Assembly: GCA_047600605.1 (NCBI GenBank)
Contig: JASGKK010000001.1
Coordinates: 1,736,001-1,800,000 of the forward strand
Direction: 5' to 3'
DNA length: 64,000 nt
Origin: CAYMZZ01 sp047600605
Lineage (GTDB): Bacteria; Bacteroidota; Bacteroidia; Chitinophagales; Chitinophagaceae
In this document: piece by piece, positions 27,070 through 34,696 of the stretch
How the letters are laid out: each line of letters begins with the position of its first letter
Numbering within the stretch: position 1 is the first letter of the stretch
Program-made: the position numbers and the translations under genes
Notes under the pieces: model-generated
Databases searched by the model: none
Told to the model about the DNA's origin: nothing
What the model saw: only the letters and a program-made list of their open reading frames with translations

Positions 27070-27800
27070 TTGACCGCAAGCAGATACGCATATTCATCGC
27101 CGAGGTTGAAGGGCCGTTTGCGGGGGGTACTGAAAACCTGTTTCAGTGTGAGGCCTGACTGTTTCAGCATATCGCTGAATTCAGCAATGGAAAAAATAAA
27201 ATCGGTATCGTTCTTTTCTTCTATCTGCCCATCTTTGGTAATGATGGTATGTGTAGTCTCGATACGTGTGGGGAAAAGGTGAAACTTATTTTCGAGCAGG
27301 TATTTGTATTCGCCGATATGAAACCATTCATGCTCCTTGATCTTGTGGCTGATGATCTCTGTAAGCATCCAGGTGTTGAGTACGAATACAGATCCCGGTT
27401 TAAGGTATTGCGCCACTTTTTGAAAAAGAATCAGTGTCTGTTCTTTATTGAGCGAAGAAATGCTGTTGCCCATACAGATGGCGGCATCGAAAGACTGATT
27501 CAGATCCAGATCTTCTACCCTTGCCGCGAGTGCTGTTACCGGCAAAGAAGCACCTGCTGCCTGCCTGATCTCTTCGACATATTCGGGTGCACTGTCAATG
27601 GCGGTAAGCAGAAGTCCTTTTTGTGCCAGACCCAGTGTATGCCGGCCATAGCCGCACATGAGATCAAGTACTGTATCGCCCGGTTCCAGTCCGGTGACCT
27701 GTAAAATAAATTCGAGTTCAACCTGTGTAAGCGCTTCGGGCACTATTTTTCGCCACAGATCTTTATAAAGGCCATCAAATAAAGTCCCCGGATTGCTCAT
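27063..27800 (-). CDS. Class I SAM-dependent methyltransferase
   Basis: A 245-residue protein with the Rossmann-type methyltransferase core. Motif I is DTVLDLMCGYGRHTLGLAQKG at about residues 37-57, motif II LLTAIDSAPEYVEEI, and the motif IV region DAAICMGNSISSL. The CGYGRHTL variant is typical of small-molecule methyltransferases annotated only as methyltransferase domain 25/11. Substrate is unknown. Its last codons and stop lie inside an intergenic 9-mer repeat block. About 40 bases separate its start from the downstream end of the response-regulator gene, so both may share a transcript. Confidence 0.87.
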   Translation of the reverse strand: MSNPGTLFDGLYKDLWRKIVPEALTQVELEFILQVTGLEPGDTVLDLMCGYGRHTLGLAQKGLLLTAIDSAPEYVEEIRQAAGASLPVTALAARVEDLDLNQSFDAAICMGNSISSLNKEQTLILFQKVAQYLKPGSVFVLNTWMLTEIISHKIKEHEWFHIGEYKYLLENKFHLFPTRIETTHTIITKDGQIEEKNDTDFIFSIAEFSDMLKQSGLTLKQVFSTPRKRPFNLGDEYAYLLAVKE

Positions 27801-27840
27801 AGCACAGCTGGTTGAAAATAAAAAACAGTGTGGTAAATGA

Positions 27841-28497
27841 TTATTCTAAAATCTTATTGCGCATGGCGTACATAACCAGGCCGGCAATGGTTTTGGCTCC
27901 CACCTTCTGCTTCATATTCTGCCGGATGGTTTCGATTGTACGAGGGCTCAGGAATACTTCTTTGGAAATCTCTTCTGTAGTCTTGTCTTCTGCAATAAGG
28001 CGTAATATGCGGATTTCCTTTTCAGAAAGTTTTATCGGATTGGGATAAAACTGACGTACTGTTTTTTTATGCTGCAGTTTGAGAAGAACTGCTTTATTCA
28101 CCAACTCATTGAAATAGAAATCGTCGTTCATGCAGGTCAGGATGGCCTGATAGATTTCTTCAGGGTCGGTGGTTTTAGTGAGATAGGCATTGGCGCCCAT
28201 TTCCATCATTTTGGTGATCATTTCCTGGTCGTCGTACATGGTGAGGACAATGATCTTAACTGCTTCGTACTCTTTGCGGATCATGCTGATAGCATTGATA
28301 CCATCCACTTCAGGCATCCGGATATCCATCAGGATCACATCTGGCACCTTTAGCTGAAGTTTATGCATCAGGTCTTTTCCGTCCTCGGCTTCCCAGAGGA
28401 TTTTGAGATATTCTTTATCCTTCAGGGCCATACGGATACCGTCCCGAAATATCTTGTGGTCGTCTGCAATGGCCACTTTAATCTGCTGCATGCTCAT
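27841..28497 (-). CDS. NarL/LuxR-family response regulator A
   Basis: A 218-residue regulator: receiver at residues 5-125 (VAIADDHKIFRDGIRMAL, phospho-acceptor Asp in VILMDIRMPEVDG, Thr in VLTMYDD, Lys in YLTKTTDPEE) and a LuxR-type helix-turn-helix at about 155-218 (LSEKEIRILRLIAEDKTTEEIS, LSPRTIETIRQNM). No kinase is encoded on its own side; the nearest is the HisKA_3 kinase across the 0.8-kb gene-free region. It is clearly related in sequence to regulator B at 30.9 kb. A possible -7 box TACATTTG lies at 28549-28556 on the minus strand. Confidence 0.92.
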   Translation of the reverse strand: MSMQQIKVAIADDHKIFRDGIRMALKDKEYLKILWEAEDGKDLMHKLQLKVPDVILMDIRMPEVDGINAISMIRKEYEAVKIIVLTMYDDQEMITKMMEMGANAYLTKTTDPEEIYQAILTCMNDDFYFNELVNKAVLLKLQHKKTVRQFYPNPIKLSEKEIRILRLIAEDKTTEEISKEVFLSPRTIETIRQNMKQKVGAKTIAGLVMYAMRNKILE

Positions 28498-28765
28498 GAG
28501 TAGTCAGGTTTTAGCCCGTTATTGCGGAACCGGGTGATTTTCCGATGCCAAATGTAGTTTTTTTTGCCCGTCTTATTTGCTTCACATTCAAAATTTTGAC
28601 CGGTCAGTATGCTGTTATTGTCCTGGTCATTGAGCTGGGTGGCAGGTTCGTATCATTACCTGCCTGCCGGTGGGTAAGGCTACGATTACAGCCGTAAATA
28701 CCAGCGTTCTATAAGTCCGCACTAATGCTCTTGTGGCGGCAGGGAGACAGGATTATATTTGTTAC

Positions 28766-28894
28766 AAGTTGATTGACGAGGATCAGCCCCCTCATCATCC
28801 AATATCCCAACCCGCTCAACCCGGGAAAACCGTCCATAACATGATTTCCTGTATCCCTTGAAGAACCGTTGCGAAATCCAGTGTCAATCAACTT
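28766..28894. repeat. 12-bp inverted repeat enclosing about 105 bases
   Basis: AAGTTGATTGAC at 28766-28777 and its exact complement GTCAATCAACTT at 28883-28894. The flanks do not match and no gene lies between. It could be a large stem-loop or a remnant of a small non-coding element. It lies in the left part of the gene-free interval 28498-29286. Confidence 0.6.
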
Positions 28895-28919
28895 ATTTTT
28901 GTTTTTCTCCCCACCCCGT

Positions 28920-29054
28920 TTATCCACAACTGTGCATAACCCCAGGAAAAAGGTAAAAAATCCTGGGAAGTTTACCTATTTTTACGATCGTAAAATTACG
29001 GTATTTTACTAGGGAATATCCCCATTTTTTGATAGATTATTTACGACGTAAAAT
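28920..29054. other. Paired DnaA boxes and clustered palindromes in an A+T-rich gene-free region
   Basis: TTATCCACA (28920-28928) and, two bases later, TGTGCATAA (28931-28939) are two inverted matches to the DnaA box TTWTNCACA. They are followed by CCCAGGA/TCCTGGG (28941-28967), the 16-bp perfect palindrome TTTTACGATCGTAAAA (28980-28995), GTAAAAT/ATTTTAC arms around TACGGT, and TTTACGACGTAAA (29040-29052). The GTAAAAT motif or its complement recurs about four times in 65 bases. The structure resembles either an origin-type DnaA-binding region or an operator array for the divergent regulators. Nothing else was recognised in 28498-29286. Confidence 0.5.
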
Positions 29055-29272
29055 ACCCGAAATCCTTTACCAGCCTGCATTTCAGCCGATTTGCGTGCCT
29101 TCTTCCGTGTTTCCCCCTATGGAATAACCTGTCGCTATGCCCAAATTTTGGGTCAGAATTAATTCAAGAATTCAAAAAAACGTTACTGTTATGAAAAGGT
29201 TAGGCAAAAGACAAATCGATTGGGATTCAGTTCTGATCGTTGAAGATTGGTTCAACAAATAAGTTCCAATTC

Positions 29273-29303
29273 TTTCAAATCTTTAATTGGTTTTCTATAT
29301 TTG
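29273..29303 (+). promoter_or_regulatory. Promoter of the membrane protein-kinase-regulator operon
   Basis: TTTC (29273-29276), a 19-base spacer and TATATTTG (29296-29303), an exact -7 box with a 3-of-4 -33 box. Transcription would start near 29310, which places the real start codon of the following gene downstream of 29303. Confidence 0.6.
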
Positions 29304-30006
29304 GGTAAAATCCAAAGTCATAGAAAACCTTTTTTCATATATATCTGGTTACGCAGACTACCTGCCCTTCGCACTTTTCCTTCTGTTTATCGGCAAATTA
29401 CGCAGTGAAAAAGGACTTTGGATCATTTTTACCTACTGCTCAGTAAGTATTTTAGGAGACCTTCTGATTACTACCCTGGAATCCCTGCCACCTGATGCCA
29501 GTCGCTATTACAACAGTTTCCTTACCTTTTTTGAATATATCTGTTTTTCGGGGTTTATCTGGCTGAGCGTTCGCAATAAGCTGATGCGCCGGATCATTGC
29601 CCTGTTTTCGCTTGGATTCATCACATTCCTGGCTATTTACTTCTTTACAGCCAAACGAAGCCGTATCAATTCGATCCCTATTGGTGTGGAAACCCTGCTC
29701 ATTCTCAGCTTTTCCTTCTATTTACTTTTTGAGATGAGCAACCTCATCAAAGATTCTTACATCAATTACAACTACAGATTCTGGGTGGTGATTGGCTTTA
29801 TGCTATATTTATCGGGATCATTCTTTATCTATCTTTACGCCAATCAACTGGCGCCCGGAGAAGGAAGAAAATTTGCCATCCTGATTGATATCTTCTATAT
29901 CCTGAAAAACATATTTTTTGCCATAGCCATGATTATCTGTTATAGACAACCTAAACCTAAAAACCCGCCATCATCCATTCCGTTTTTGGATCTGGATGTG
30001 AGATAA
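29287..30006 (+). CDS. Multi-span membrane protein next to a two-component system
   Basis: Up to 239 residues with six or seven hydrophobic helices (ADYLPFALFLLFIG, GLWIIFTYCSVSILGDLLIT, FLTFFEYICFSGFIWL, IIALFSLGFITFLAIYFF, TLLILSFSFYLLFEM, WVVIGFMLYLSGSFFIYLY, NIFFAIAMIICY). The arrangement is like other 7TM sensor proteins encoded before HisKA_3 kinases; it may be the sensory partner of the kinase, which itself has only one short membrane segment. The stated start is a TTG at 29287, but that codon lies upstream of the -7 box. After it there is no ATG, GTG or TTG until well into the protein; an ATA at 29320 in front of ENLFSYISGY is where a start would be expected. Confidence 0.75.
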   Translation: MVFYIWVKSKVIENLFSYISGYADYLPFALFLLFIGKLRSEKGLWIIFTYCSVSILGDLLITTLESLPPDASRYYNSFLTFFEYICFSGFIWLSVRNKLMRRIIALFSLGFITFLAIYFFTAKRSRINSIPIGVETLLILSFSFYLLFEMSNLIKDSYINYNYRFWVVIGFMLYLSGSFFIYLYANQLAPGEGRKFAILIDIFYILKNIFFAIAMIICYRQPKPKNPPSSIPFLDLDVR

Positions 30007-30026
30007 AGAACTGTATACTACCCATT

Positions 30027-30854
30027 ATGTTTTTTCTTCAAGCCACCAACCAATCAGGAGTTTCCTCAGTGCTTTTTATCGGCACTATGGGGATGTTGGT
30101 GCTCACTGTAGGCCTTGTCATGTTTATCATCTTTCACCAGCGCAAGGTGAGCCGTTATCAGCGCACCCTGCAAAAGATGGAAGAAGAGCAACAAAAAATC
30201 CTTCTTACTGCCTCTATTAAACTGCAGGAAGAAGAACGTCAACGCCTGGCTGCCGACCTGCACGATGATGCCGGCCCCCTGCTCGCTACTGCCCGCTTAT
30301 ACCTGAACGAAAACCTGGTCAACCAGGACAAGGCCACACAACTGCAATCTATTTTTCAGGCCCGCCAGATCATCAATGACACTATTCAACTGGTGCGTAA
30401 TATCAGTCATAGCCTGATGCCCCCCACCCTCAAGAACTTTGGTCTTGAGTCTGCGGTAAACGACCTGTTTCAGAAGATCAGCGGTTCAGGTACCATGAAT
30501 GCCAGCAGCCGTTTTCACGACTACCGCGAGCGTCTGAAACCCGAAAAGGAACTGGTTGTTTTCCGTATTGTGCAGGAACTGGTTAACAATATTCTCAAAC
30601 ACAGTAGTTCCAGCTTTATCCACCTTACACAAAATGTACACGGCGATAAATTCTATTTGCGTATTCATCATGACGGGCGTGGACTGGTACAGGCCGATTT
30701 CGACAAACTCAATAAAAGTAATATCGGCCTTGGACTGAAAAATATCAGTAGCCGCCTCCGTGTAGTACAAGGCAGTATATATTTCGAAAAAGATATTTCG
30801 CAGACCTATTACAAGGTCACTATTGAACTGCCTAAAGATGAGCCCTACCAGTAG
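30027..30854 (+). CDS. HisKA_3-type sensor histidine kinase
   Basis: A 275-residue kinase of the NarX/DesK class. It has one N-terminal transmembrane segment (SVLFIGTMGMLVLTVGLVMF), a coiled-coil linker, a HisKA_3 dimerisation domain with the phospho-accepting His in ERQRLAADLHDDAGPLL, and an ATPase domain with IVQELVNNILKHS and GLGLKNISSRL. It has no sensor domain of its own, so the membrane protein encoded 20 bases upstream is a likely input partner. It is followed 40 bases later by the cognate LuxR-type regulator. Organisation as a three-gene operon is clear. Confidence 0.92.
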   Translation: MFFLQATNQSGVSSVLFIGTMGMLVLTVGLVMFIIFHQRKVSRYQRTLQKMEEEQQKILLTASIKLQEEERQRLAADLHDDAGPLLATARLYLNENLVNQDKATQLQSIFQARQIINDTIQLVRNISHSLMPPTLKNFGLESAVNDLFQKISGSGTMNASSRFHDYRERLKPEKELVVFRIVQELVNNILKHSSSSFIHLTQNVHGDKFYLRIHHDGRGLVQADFDKLNKSNIGLGLKNISSRLRVVQGSIYFEKDISQTYYKVTIELPKDEPYQ

Positions 30855-30893
30855 TTGGGTTTAATTTGCTAATTTTATCTTTCATCTGAATCT

Positions 30894-31544
30894 ATGGGAA
30901 TGATCAAAGTAGCAATTGCTGATGACCATAAAATATTTCGCAAGGGTGTGATCCTTTCGCTTCGGCCTTTTACCAATATCAAATTTGTACAGGAAGCCGA
31001 AAACGGGGAAGAATTGCTGCAGGGATTACCCGACTCAGAACCTGATGTTGTACTGATGGATCTTCGTATGCCCGGTAAAGACGGCATTGAAACCACCAAA
31101 GTAATCAGTAAGCAATTTCCCGGTATAAAAGTTCTGGTGCTGAGCATGTATGAAGACGAACGCTTCGTCTATCACCTGATGGAAAATGGTGCCAATGGTT
31201 ACCTGCTCAAAAATGCAGAGCCACAGGAGATTCGCCGGGCTATTATGGAAGTCTCTGAAAAAGGCTATTATCTCAACAACTTCGTCAATCGTATACTCCT
31301 CAAAAAATCACACTCCCGTCAAAAAGTTGTTCCTTCTCTCAACAATGAGATCACCTTGAGCGATAAGGAAAGGGACGTACTTCGTTTTATCTGTATGGAG
31401 TTTACCGCCCAGGAAATAGCTCAGAAAATGGAGATCAGTCCACGTACGGTAGAAGCTATCAAAGACCGACTGATGGAACGTTTTGGCAGTAAGAATACAG
31501 CAGGCCTCGTGTTTTTTGCAGTGAAAAACAACCTTATTGATTAG
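30894..31544 (+). CDS. NarL/LuxR-family response regulator B
   Basis: A 216-residue regulator. The receiver is at residues 4-122 (KVAIADDHKIFRKGVILSL, Asp in VVLMDLRMPGKDG, VLSMYEDE, YLLKNAEPQE), and a LuxR helix-turn-helix at about 152-216 (LSDKERDVLRFICMEFTAQEIA, ISPRTVEAIKDRLMERFGSK). The start may be the second Met (MIKVAIADD). It is the cognate partner of the kinase upstream and a paralogue of regulator A, which sits divergently on the other side of the palindrome region. Its stop codon is followed at once by a repeat tract. Confidence 0.93.
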   Translation: MGMIKVAIADDHKIFRKGVILSLRPFTNIKFVQEAENGEELLQGLPDSEPDVVLMDLRMPGKDGIETTKVISKQFPGIKVLVLSMYEDERFVYHLMENGANGYLLKNAEPQEIRRAIMEVSEKGYYLNNFVNRILLKKSHSRQKVVPSLNNEITLSDKERDVLRFICMEFTAQEIAQKMEISPRTVEAIKDRLMERFGSKNTAGLVFFAVKNNLID

Positions 31545-31546
31545 AC

Positions 31547-31830
31547 GATTTGAAGATTTGAGGATTTGAAAATTAATTTTCTCAAACCTTCAAATGACTG
31601 ATTAGCTCATCAGCACATTGTTTTCCATCTTCAAATCATCAAATCTTCAAATTCTCAAACCCCATCAGCACACTGGCACATTAGCACATTGTTTTCCATC
31701 TTCAAATCCTCAAATCATCAAATCCCATCAGCACACTGGCACATTAGCACATTGTTTTCCATCTTCAAATCCTCAAATCTTCAAATCATCAAATCCATTA
31801 GCACATTCCTCACATTAGCATATTAGCACA
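31547..31830. repeat. Compound 8-mer repeat tract with 63-bp tandem copies, copy 4
   Basis: This fills the gap between the convergent regulator B and scoB. It combines 8-mers TCAAATCY and GCACAYTR. A 63-bp unit, starting CAGCACACTGGCACATTAGC, is repeated exactly head to tail: second unit at 31666, third at 31729; a degenerate first unit begins near 31611. The right end overlaps scoB, whose last two codons and stop (ATG TGC TAA on the minus strand) are repeat sequence. Confidence 0.9.
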
Positions 31831-32482
31831 TTATCTCCGGCACTTCTCCATCTACCACCAGTCTGCCTGCCGTCTTTTGTTTTATCTCTTCCACACTTAC
31901 TCCGGGTGCGCGCTCCAGTAACCGGAATCCGCCTTCGGGCAGTACATCCAGTACGGCCAGATCTGATACGATCTTTTTCACACAGCGCACGCCGGTAAGC
32001 GGTAAGCTGCATTGAGGCAATAACTTACTTTCTCCTTTGGGATTGGTATGCATCATCGCAACAATAATATGGCGGGCACTGGCTACAAGATCCATAGCGC
32101 CACCCATTCCCTTTACCATTTTACCAGGAATCTTCCAGTTGGCGATATCGCCCTGCTCACTTACCTCCATGGCACCGAGGACCGTCAAATCAACCTTTCC
32201 GGCCCGGATCATTCCAAAGCTGAGTGCCGAATCGAAAAAGGCAGAGCCTGGCACGGTGGTGATCGTTTGTTTGCCTGCATTGATCAGATCAGGATCTTCG
32301 GTACCCGCTAGCGGGAATGGCCCCATGCCCAGCAGGCCATTTTCACTTTGCAATACCACCTCCACTCCTGCAGGTATATAATTTGCCACCAGCGTGGGAA
32401 TGCCAATACCCAGATTTACATAGTATCCATTGCGCAGTTCCCGCGCTATACGTTGTGCGATTTGCTCTTTCGTTAATGCCAT
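31823..32482 (-). CDS. scoB: 3-oxoacid CoA-transferase subunit B
   Basis: A 219-residue beta subunit of succinyl-CoA:3-ketoacid CoA-transferase (AtoA/ScoB family). The catalytic glutamate is in QSENGLLGMGPFP. IARRIA-type N-terminus, VNLGIGIPTLVANYIP, VDLTVLGAMEVSEQGDIANW and KGMGGAMDLV are hallmarks. It transfers CoA from succinyl-CoA to acetoacetate or related acids in ketone-body or amino-acid breakdown. Subunit A lies 29 bases upstream. Its final residues Met-Cys and stop are encoded inside the intergenic repeat, so the original C-terminus may have been altered. Confidence 0.94.
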   Translation of the reverse strand: MALTKEQIAQRIARELRNGYYVNLGIGIPTLVANYIPAGVEVVLQSENGLLGMGPFPLAGTEDPDLINAGKQTITTVPGSAFFDSALSFGMIRAGKVDLTVLGAMEVSEQGDIANWKIPGKMVKGMGGAMDLVASARHIIVAMMHTNPKGESKLLPQCSLPLTGVRCVKKIVSDLAVLDVLPEGGFRLLERAPGVSVEEIKQKTAGRLVVDGEVPEIMC

Positions 32483-32511
32483 AACGGATAACAGATAAAG
32501 TGAACTAAATA

Positions 32512-33213
32512 TCAGCTGGTACGAACCGTACGCTGTTCAATTCTTTTTTCATACTGTGTGCCCCTGAAAATCCGGTGCACATATATACCGGGAGTGTGTA
32601 TGCTGTCCGGTTCAAGCTGACCGGCAGGAACCAGCTCTTCCACTTCGGCGATGGTAACACGTCCTGCCATGGCCATCATGGGATTGAAATTGCGGGCTGT
32701 GGCATGAAAGATCAGGTTGCCGGCTGTATCACCTTTCCAGGCTTTTACCAGGGCAAAATCTGCATCAAATGCCAGCTCCATCAGATAATCCTTATCACCA
32801 AAGCGACGCTGCTCTTTACCGGCTGCTACTTCGGTACCCACACCGGCAGGAGTAAAAAATGCAGGGATTCCGTAACCGGCTGCCAGGCAGCGGGTAGCCA
32901 GCGTACCCTGAGGTATCAGCTCCACTTCCAACTCGCCACTCAGCAGTTGCCGTTCAAACTCTGCATTTTCGCCTACATAAGAAGAGATCATTTTTTTCAC
33001 CTGCTTCTGCTGAAGCATGAGCCCGATACCAAAATCATCGACACCGGCATTGTTGGAGATACAGGTAAGACCGCGTACACCTTTACGAACCAATGCAGCG
33101 ATACAGTTTTCGGGGATGCCACAAAGGCCAAAGCCTCCGAGCAGGAGTACAGCACCGTCTTTAATATCGTGGATTGCTTCATCTGCTGAAGCCACTACTT
33201 TATTCATCGGCAA
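32512..33213 (-). CDS. scoA: 3-oxoacid CoA-transferase subunit A
   Basis: A 233-residue alpha subunit (AtoD/ScoA family): MNKVVASADEAIHDIKDGAV, LLLGGFGLCGIPENCIAALV, GVRGLTCISNNAGVDDFGIG and RCLAAGYGIPAFFTPAGVGT with GKEQRRFGDKDYLMELAF. It pairs with the downstream subunit B to form the heterotetrameric enzyme. Full length. The gene order A-B, with separation of 29 bases, is the standard operon. Confidence 0.95.
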   Translation of the reverse strand: MPMNKVVASADEAIHDIKDGAVLLLGGFGLCGIPENCIAALVRKGVRGLTCISNNAGVDDFGIGLMLQQKQVKKMISSYVGENAEFERQLLSGELEVELIPQGTLATRCLAAGYGIPAFFTPAGVGTEVAAGKEQRRFGDKDYLMELAFDADFALVKAWKGDTAGNLIFHATARNFNPMMAMAGRVTIAEVEELVPAGQLEPDSIHTPGIYVHRIFRGTQYEKRIEQRTVRTS

Positions 33214-33264
33214 TACAATTGTGCTGTAAAATTAGGAAACCTGAAAGGGAAACAGGCAGATTAA

Positions 33265-33780
33265 TCAGTTTTGATTTTGTTTTTGCAGCGCACGCTTACG
33301 TCTTTCCTTTATACTATCCATCAATATGATACTGCCTGGTGTTTCGATCTTAATCGAACCCGGTACTTTCGACACGGTATCCTTTCGTAATCGGGCTGTA
33401 TCAGGAGAAGATGTAGCCGCACTATCCTTAGCAGCAGGCGGCATTGCCGGCTCAGGATCTTTTCTGACCGACAGGGAGTCCAGGATACGCTTCATCATAT
33501 CCGGATGATCGCGATACCAGTTATAACTACGTTTGAAATCTTCTTTGCTGATCTGATGAAAAGAATACACTTTCTCGTACCAGCGCTGGCTTTCCATAAC
33601 TGCATTGATATTCGTATCGCGGTATAATACAAATCCGCTGAGAAACTCCCCTGTCTGGATCATATCCCACAGCACATCCTCCATCTTATCGGGCTGCAAT
33701 ACTCCTTTAGGCACCTTCGGGCCACGGTTGCAGGCAAACAGACTCATACTTATAATAATGATACAAAGCGGGATTCTCAT
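33265..33780 (-). CDS. DUF4296-domain lipoprotein
   Basis: A 171-residue lipoprotein: signal peptide MRIPLCIIIISMSLFA with lipobox cysteine, then the DUF4296 core (KVPKGVLQPDKMEDVLWDMI, YEKVYSFHQISKEDFKRSYN, YRDHPDMMKRILDSL), then a Pro/Ser-rich tail and a basic C-terminus. The start overlaps the DUF4835 stop by 4 bases (ATGA), so the two are co-translated. DUF4296 is almost confined to Bacteroidota; function unknown. Association with coaBC, rpoZ and bamD suggests a housekeeping envelope role. Confidence 0.85.
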   Translation of the reverse strand: MRIPLCIIIISMSLFACNRGPKVPKGVLQPDKMEDVLWDMIQTGEFLSGFVLYRDTNINAVMESQRWYEKVYSFHQISKEDFKRSYNWYRDHPDMMKRILDSLSVRKDPEPAMPPAAKDSAATSSPDTARLRKDTVSKVPGSIKIETPGSIILMDSIKERRKRALQKQNQN

Positions 33781-34696
33781 TTCAATTCTTTATACGCGGC
33801 AGCATTGGTTAAATCCAGTTTACTCAGCATTTCCTGAGCCCTCGTGCGAAGATCGGTGTCAGCCTTGCTAAACACTTTTACCAACTCACCGCTCCGCCCC
33901 TGAAAGAAAAACTGGATGATCATGGAATTGGGATTTTCCTTATTGATGTTTGAAAGGAAGGTAATAGCATTCAATACGCCGGTACGTCCTTCATCGGCAT
34001 TATCAAAAAGAGGTCCATTCCCGAACGGTAATAGGAATATACCGCCTCATGTACCTGTGCAAAACGACTGTTGTTGAGATTTTCTGCCAGCCAGTAGCGG
34101 TTACGTTGACTTTCAAAAGATTTCCAGCCGGTGATATCACGGCTTTCGGGAGCATTGTTGACAATATTCCAGGCCTTCTGAAAATAAGGATCGCCGCCCC
34201 GCAATGAAAAAGAGGCATAGTCAAAGCCCAGGATAATATTTACATAATAAGCCAGTACTGCAGTAAGATTGGCTGCAACCGGATCATTTCCCTGCACACG
34301 GTTCTCATTAAACTCGATAGGTTGAAATTCCTGGTAACGGAATACCACGTTATCATCGATATAATTGATCATGGGAGAGTCGTACATGGTGCCGTATATA
34401 GGACGCGCAGCCTGTACGGTCAACCGGCCTTTAAACACATTATTACCCAGATCCTGCTCTACATTCAGCAGGAAATTGCAACTGATTTTTTCATTGGGCA
34501 AAAAGGCATCCTTTGTCCACTTGCGGGTGTTCAGAAAAGTATTAAGTCCCGCCTGCAATGTTTGAAAAATCTTTTTATCCGTCTGTGTACTGATCTTACT
34601 GGTAAGAACGGTGACCCGGGCCTGCAATTCCTGGGCCCTGGGGCGGGAAAAAGCCAGTACCAGCAATAGTATCAGATAAACACTTTTACGCATCAT
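33777..34696 (-). CDS. DUF4835 protein, interrupted by a one-base deletion
   Basis: A secreted protein (signal peptide SVYLILLLVLAFSRPRAQE) with the DUF4835 pattern: ELQARVTVLTSKISTQTDKK, NFLLNVEQDLGNNVFKGRL, DNVVFRYQEFQPIEFNENRV, YYVNIILGFDYASFS. The first frame stops after 241 residues; the second frame supplies 65 more, ending LTNAAAYKELK. Adding one T to the T5 run at 34005-34009 (minus strand CTCTTTTTGAT) restores a continuous product of about 305 residues, the normal family length. The gene overlaps coaBC upstream and DUF4296 downstream by 4 bases each. Function unknown, conserved in Bacteroidota. Confidence 0.9.

Noticed and set aside
28709..28927. 72-codon minus-strand frame
   Set aside because: It crosses the DnaA box and the 12-bp inverted repeat, has no domain or hydrophobic pattern, and looks like chance.
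29191..29262. 23-codon frame (MKRLGKRQIDWDSVLIVEDW...) upstream of the membrane protein
   Set aside because: It lies before the mapped-by-eye promoter of that gene and has no ribosome-binding site; too short to support.
31547..31830. CRISPR-like appearance of the repeat tract
   Set aside because: The 63-bp units are repeated almost whole with no unique spacers, no repeat of CRISPR size and no cas genes nearby.
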